This document shows, one piece after another, positions 5,727 to 6,874 of a stretch of 6,874 nucleotides of DNA; the stretch's first letter is position 1, and each line of letters starts with the position of its first letter. The DNA is from Rhodoferax sp. (GTDB lineage Bacteria; Pseudomonadota; Gammaproteobacteria; Burkholderiales; Burkholderiaceae_C). The notes beneath the pieces are model-generated. The model made no database searches and had not been told where the DNA came from. It saw nothing but the letters and a program-made list of their open reading frames with translations. Location of the stretch: the NCBI GenBank assembly GCA_030833685.1, contig JAURGS010000132.1:1-6874 (forward strand). Direction: 5' to 3'. The translations under genes and the position numbers were made by a program.

Positions 5727-6874
5727 CAGTAAGTCTCCAGGTGCAGTCGGCCCTCGCGCTTGAGCGCAGGCCCCAGGTTTTCCCAACTCAGCCCGCCTTG
5801 CTCGGCCACGTCACGCAAGGCTAAGACCACGCCCTCTTCCATGCTTTTTAAGCCGCACACATAAAAGAAGGTGTTGGCGTCTTGCAGCAAAGCCAGCACG
5901 TCAGCAGCGCGCTCGCGAATGGCGTCCTGCACATAACGCTTGGGTTGACCAGGGGTTCTCGAAAATGCGAAGTTGGTATCAATAAAGTCTTTGGGTAAGT
6001 TCTGCAAAGGCCCAAAGTATGGCAACTCCTCTTTGGTGCGGGCCCCAAAAAACAGCATGAGCTTTCCTCCCTCGAACTTGCCCGAAGCGCGCAGGCGCCG
6101 GCGCCATTCCGTCATGGCGCGCATGGGCGCGCTGCCGGTGCCGGTACAAATCATCACGATGTTGGAGCGCGGGTGGTTGGGCATCAGGAAGGTCGCGCCG
6201 AAGGGGCCGATCACCTGCACCGTATCGCCCACCTTCAAATCGCACATGTAGTTGGAGGCCACGCCACGCACCGGCTCGCCCTGGTGGTTTTCCAGCACGC
6301 GCTTGATGGTGAGCGACAAATTGTTGTAACCCGCGCGCTCGCCGTTGCGCGGGCTAGCCACCGAGTACTGGCGCGCATGGTGGGGCTTGCCCTGGGCGTC
6401 CTGCCCTGGCGGGATGATGCCAATCGACTGGCCCTCGAGCACCGGAAACGGTAAGCTACCAAAGTCGAGCACGATATGGTGCGTGTCGTATTCCCGGCCC
6501 ACCTCGGTGACCCGGACATTGCCGGTAACCGTTGCTGTGACGCTGGTCTGGGCGGACTTCGGACCATAAAGGTTGGTGTAAGCATGCGCGGCCGACCAAG
6601 GCGGCAGTGTGGCGTTGAACTGGGCGCTGTTGAAAACGCCGTCTGTCACGGTTGCCGGCGCGGGTGCGGCTGTGGGCGTGGCTTGAGCGCCATCTACCCC
6701 GGCCTCGGCGAGTTCCTCGGCACCCAAAGGTGCGGGCAACTCGTCCCAGCCCAGTTGCTCGGCGATGCTGTAGGCACGAACACGCGGCATGGTGCGCCAG
6801 TTATCGATCGAGCCGGTTGGGCACGGTGGCACACAGGCCATGCACAGGTTGCACTTCTCCGCATCGACCACGTA
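5726..6874 (-). CDS. boxA: Benzoyl-CoA oxygenase reductase component BoxA (5' end cut by window)
   Basis: This iron-sulfur flavoprotein passes electrons from NADPH to BoxB, which epoxidises benzoyl-CoA at C2-C3. The visible 382 residues begin with a ferredoxin-like 4Fe-4S motif CNLCMACVPPCPTG (Cys at visible 8, 11, 14, 18). BoxA proteins have two clusters, so the first and the true start lie beyond the right edge; the GTG near 6871 is only an internal Val codon. An Ala/Pro/Thr-rich linker (about 52-78) leads to a plant-type ferredoxin-NADP reductase module. RQYS (168-171) binds FAD, CTGTGSAP (243-250) is the nucleotide loop, SR (305-306) with KRYVQ (312-316) suits the NADPH 2'-phosphate, CGLKSME (340-346) follows, and a terminal Tyr ends HLETY, where FNR places the residue that stacks on the flavin. 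It is the first visible gene of the operon; boxB and boxC are expected upstream (to the right). Confidence 0.92.
   Translation of the reverse strand, partial: YVVDAEKCNLCMACVPPCPTGSIDNWRTMPRVRAYSIAEQLGWDELPAPLGAEELAEAGVDGAQATPTAAPAPATVTDGVFNSAQFNATLPPWSAAHAYTNLYGPKSAQTSVTATVTGNVRVTEVGREYDTHHIVLDFGSLPFPVLEGQSIGIIPPGQDAQGKPHHARQYSVASPRNGERAGYNNLSLTIKRVLENHQGEPVRGVASNYMCDLKVGDTVQVIGPFGATFLMPNHPRSNIVMICTGTGSAPMRAMTEWRRRLRASGKFEGGKLMLFFGARTKEELPYFGPLQNLPKDFIDTNFAFSRTPGQPKRYVQDAIRERAADVLALLQDANTFFYVCGLKSMEEGVVLALRDVAEQGGLSWENLGPALKREGRLHLETY
5735..5738 (-). promoter_or_regulatory. Ribosome binding site deciding the crotonase start
   Basis: GGAG on the minus strand lies within the last codons of boxA, eight bases before the ATG at 5726. 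It supports this start over the upstream in-frame TTG at 5786. Confidence 0.6.

Noticed and set aside
5727..5786. Longer crotonase starting at TTG 5786
   Set aside because: It would overlap the boxA C terminus by 61 bases, and ATG 5726 has a GGAG site and a typical N terminus.
6869..6871. GTG at 6871 as the start of boxA
   Set aside because: It is preceded in frame by a Tyr codon, and the first 4Fe-4S motif expected in BoxA would be missing; the gene is cut by the window.
1..6874. tRNA, rRNA, CRISPR arrays, insertion sequences, attachment sites, defence or phage genes
   Set aside because: None seen on reading both strands; the window is almost wholly filled by metabolic and transport genes, and the largest gap is about 35 bases.

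Overview
The window looks like chromosomal DNA of an aerobic betaproteobacterium, most likely Burkholderiales/Comamonadaceae. The reasons are high GC, dense packing, and a benzoyl-CoA oxygenase reductase (BoxA) next to a set of adipyl-CoA beta-oxidation genes. The taxon is inferred from gene content, not from a marker gene.

Left part (1-1694, + strand): the C-terminal end of an unrecognised protein, cut by the window edge, is followed after 35 bases by a complete YeeE/YedE-family membrane protein. That protein carries the three cysteine motifs of thiosulfate/sulfur-compound transporters. The two genes are probably co-transcribed. A 34-base gap (1695-1728) with a strong imperfect hairpin separates them from an oppositely oriented operon.

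Right part (1729-6874, - strand, read right to left): five tightly packed genes, boxA (5' end beyond the window) - crotonase (enoyl-CoA hydratase/isomerase) - paaH-type 3-hydroxyacyl-CoA dehydrogenase - small MaoC-like hydratase - 3-oxoadipyl-CoA thiolase. boxA/crotonase overlap by 1 base (TGATG), crotonase/paaH overlap by 4 bases (ATGA), and the next gaps are 13 and 29 bases, so this is one operon whose promoter lies outside the window.

Together the operon fits the aerobic CoA-dependent ('box') benzoate route. BoxA passes NADPH electrons to the oxygenase BoxB, which epoxidises benzoyl-CoA. Ring cleavage and oxidation (BoxC, BoxD, not in this window) lead to 3,4-dehydroadipyl-CoA. The crotonase and/or the MaoC protein, the dehydrogenase and the thiolase would then convert that to acetyl-CoA and succinyl-CoA. 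The same lower enzymes also serve phenylacetate degradation, so BoxA is what points to benzoate.

I see no RNA genes, mobile elements, CRISPR arrays or phage genes, and no wholly novel system. The points most worth a second look are the crotonase lacking one of the two usual catalytic glutamates, its pairing with a MaoC protein of opposite expected stereochemistry, the decayed duplicate fold in the dehydrogenase, the hairpin between the convergent genes, and the unidentified gene next to the sulfur transporter.
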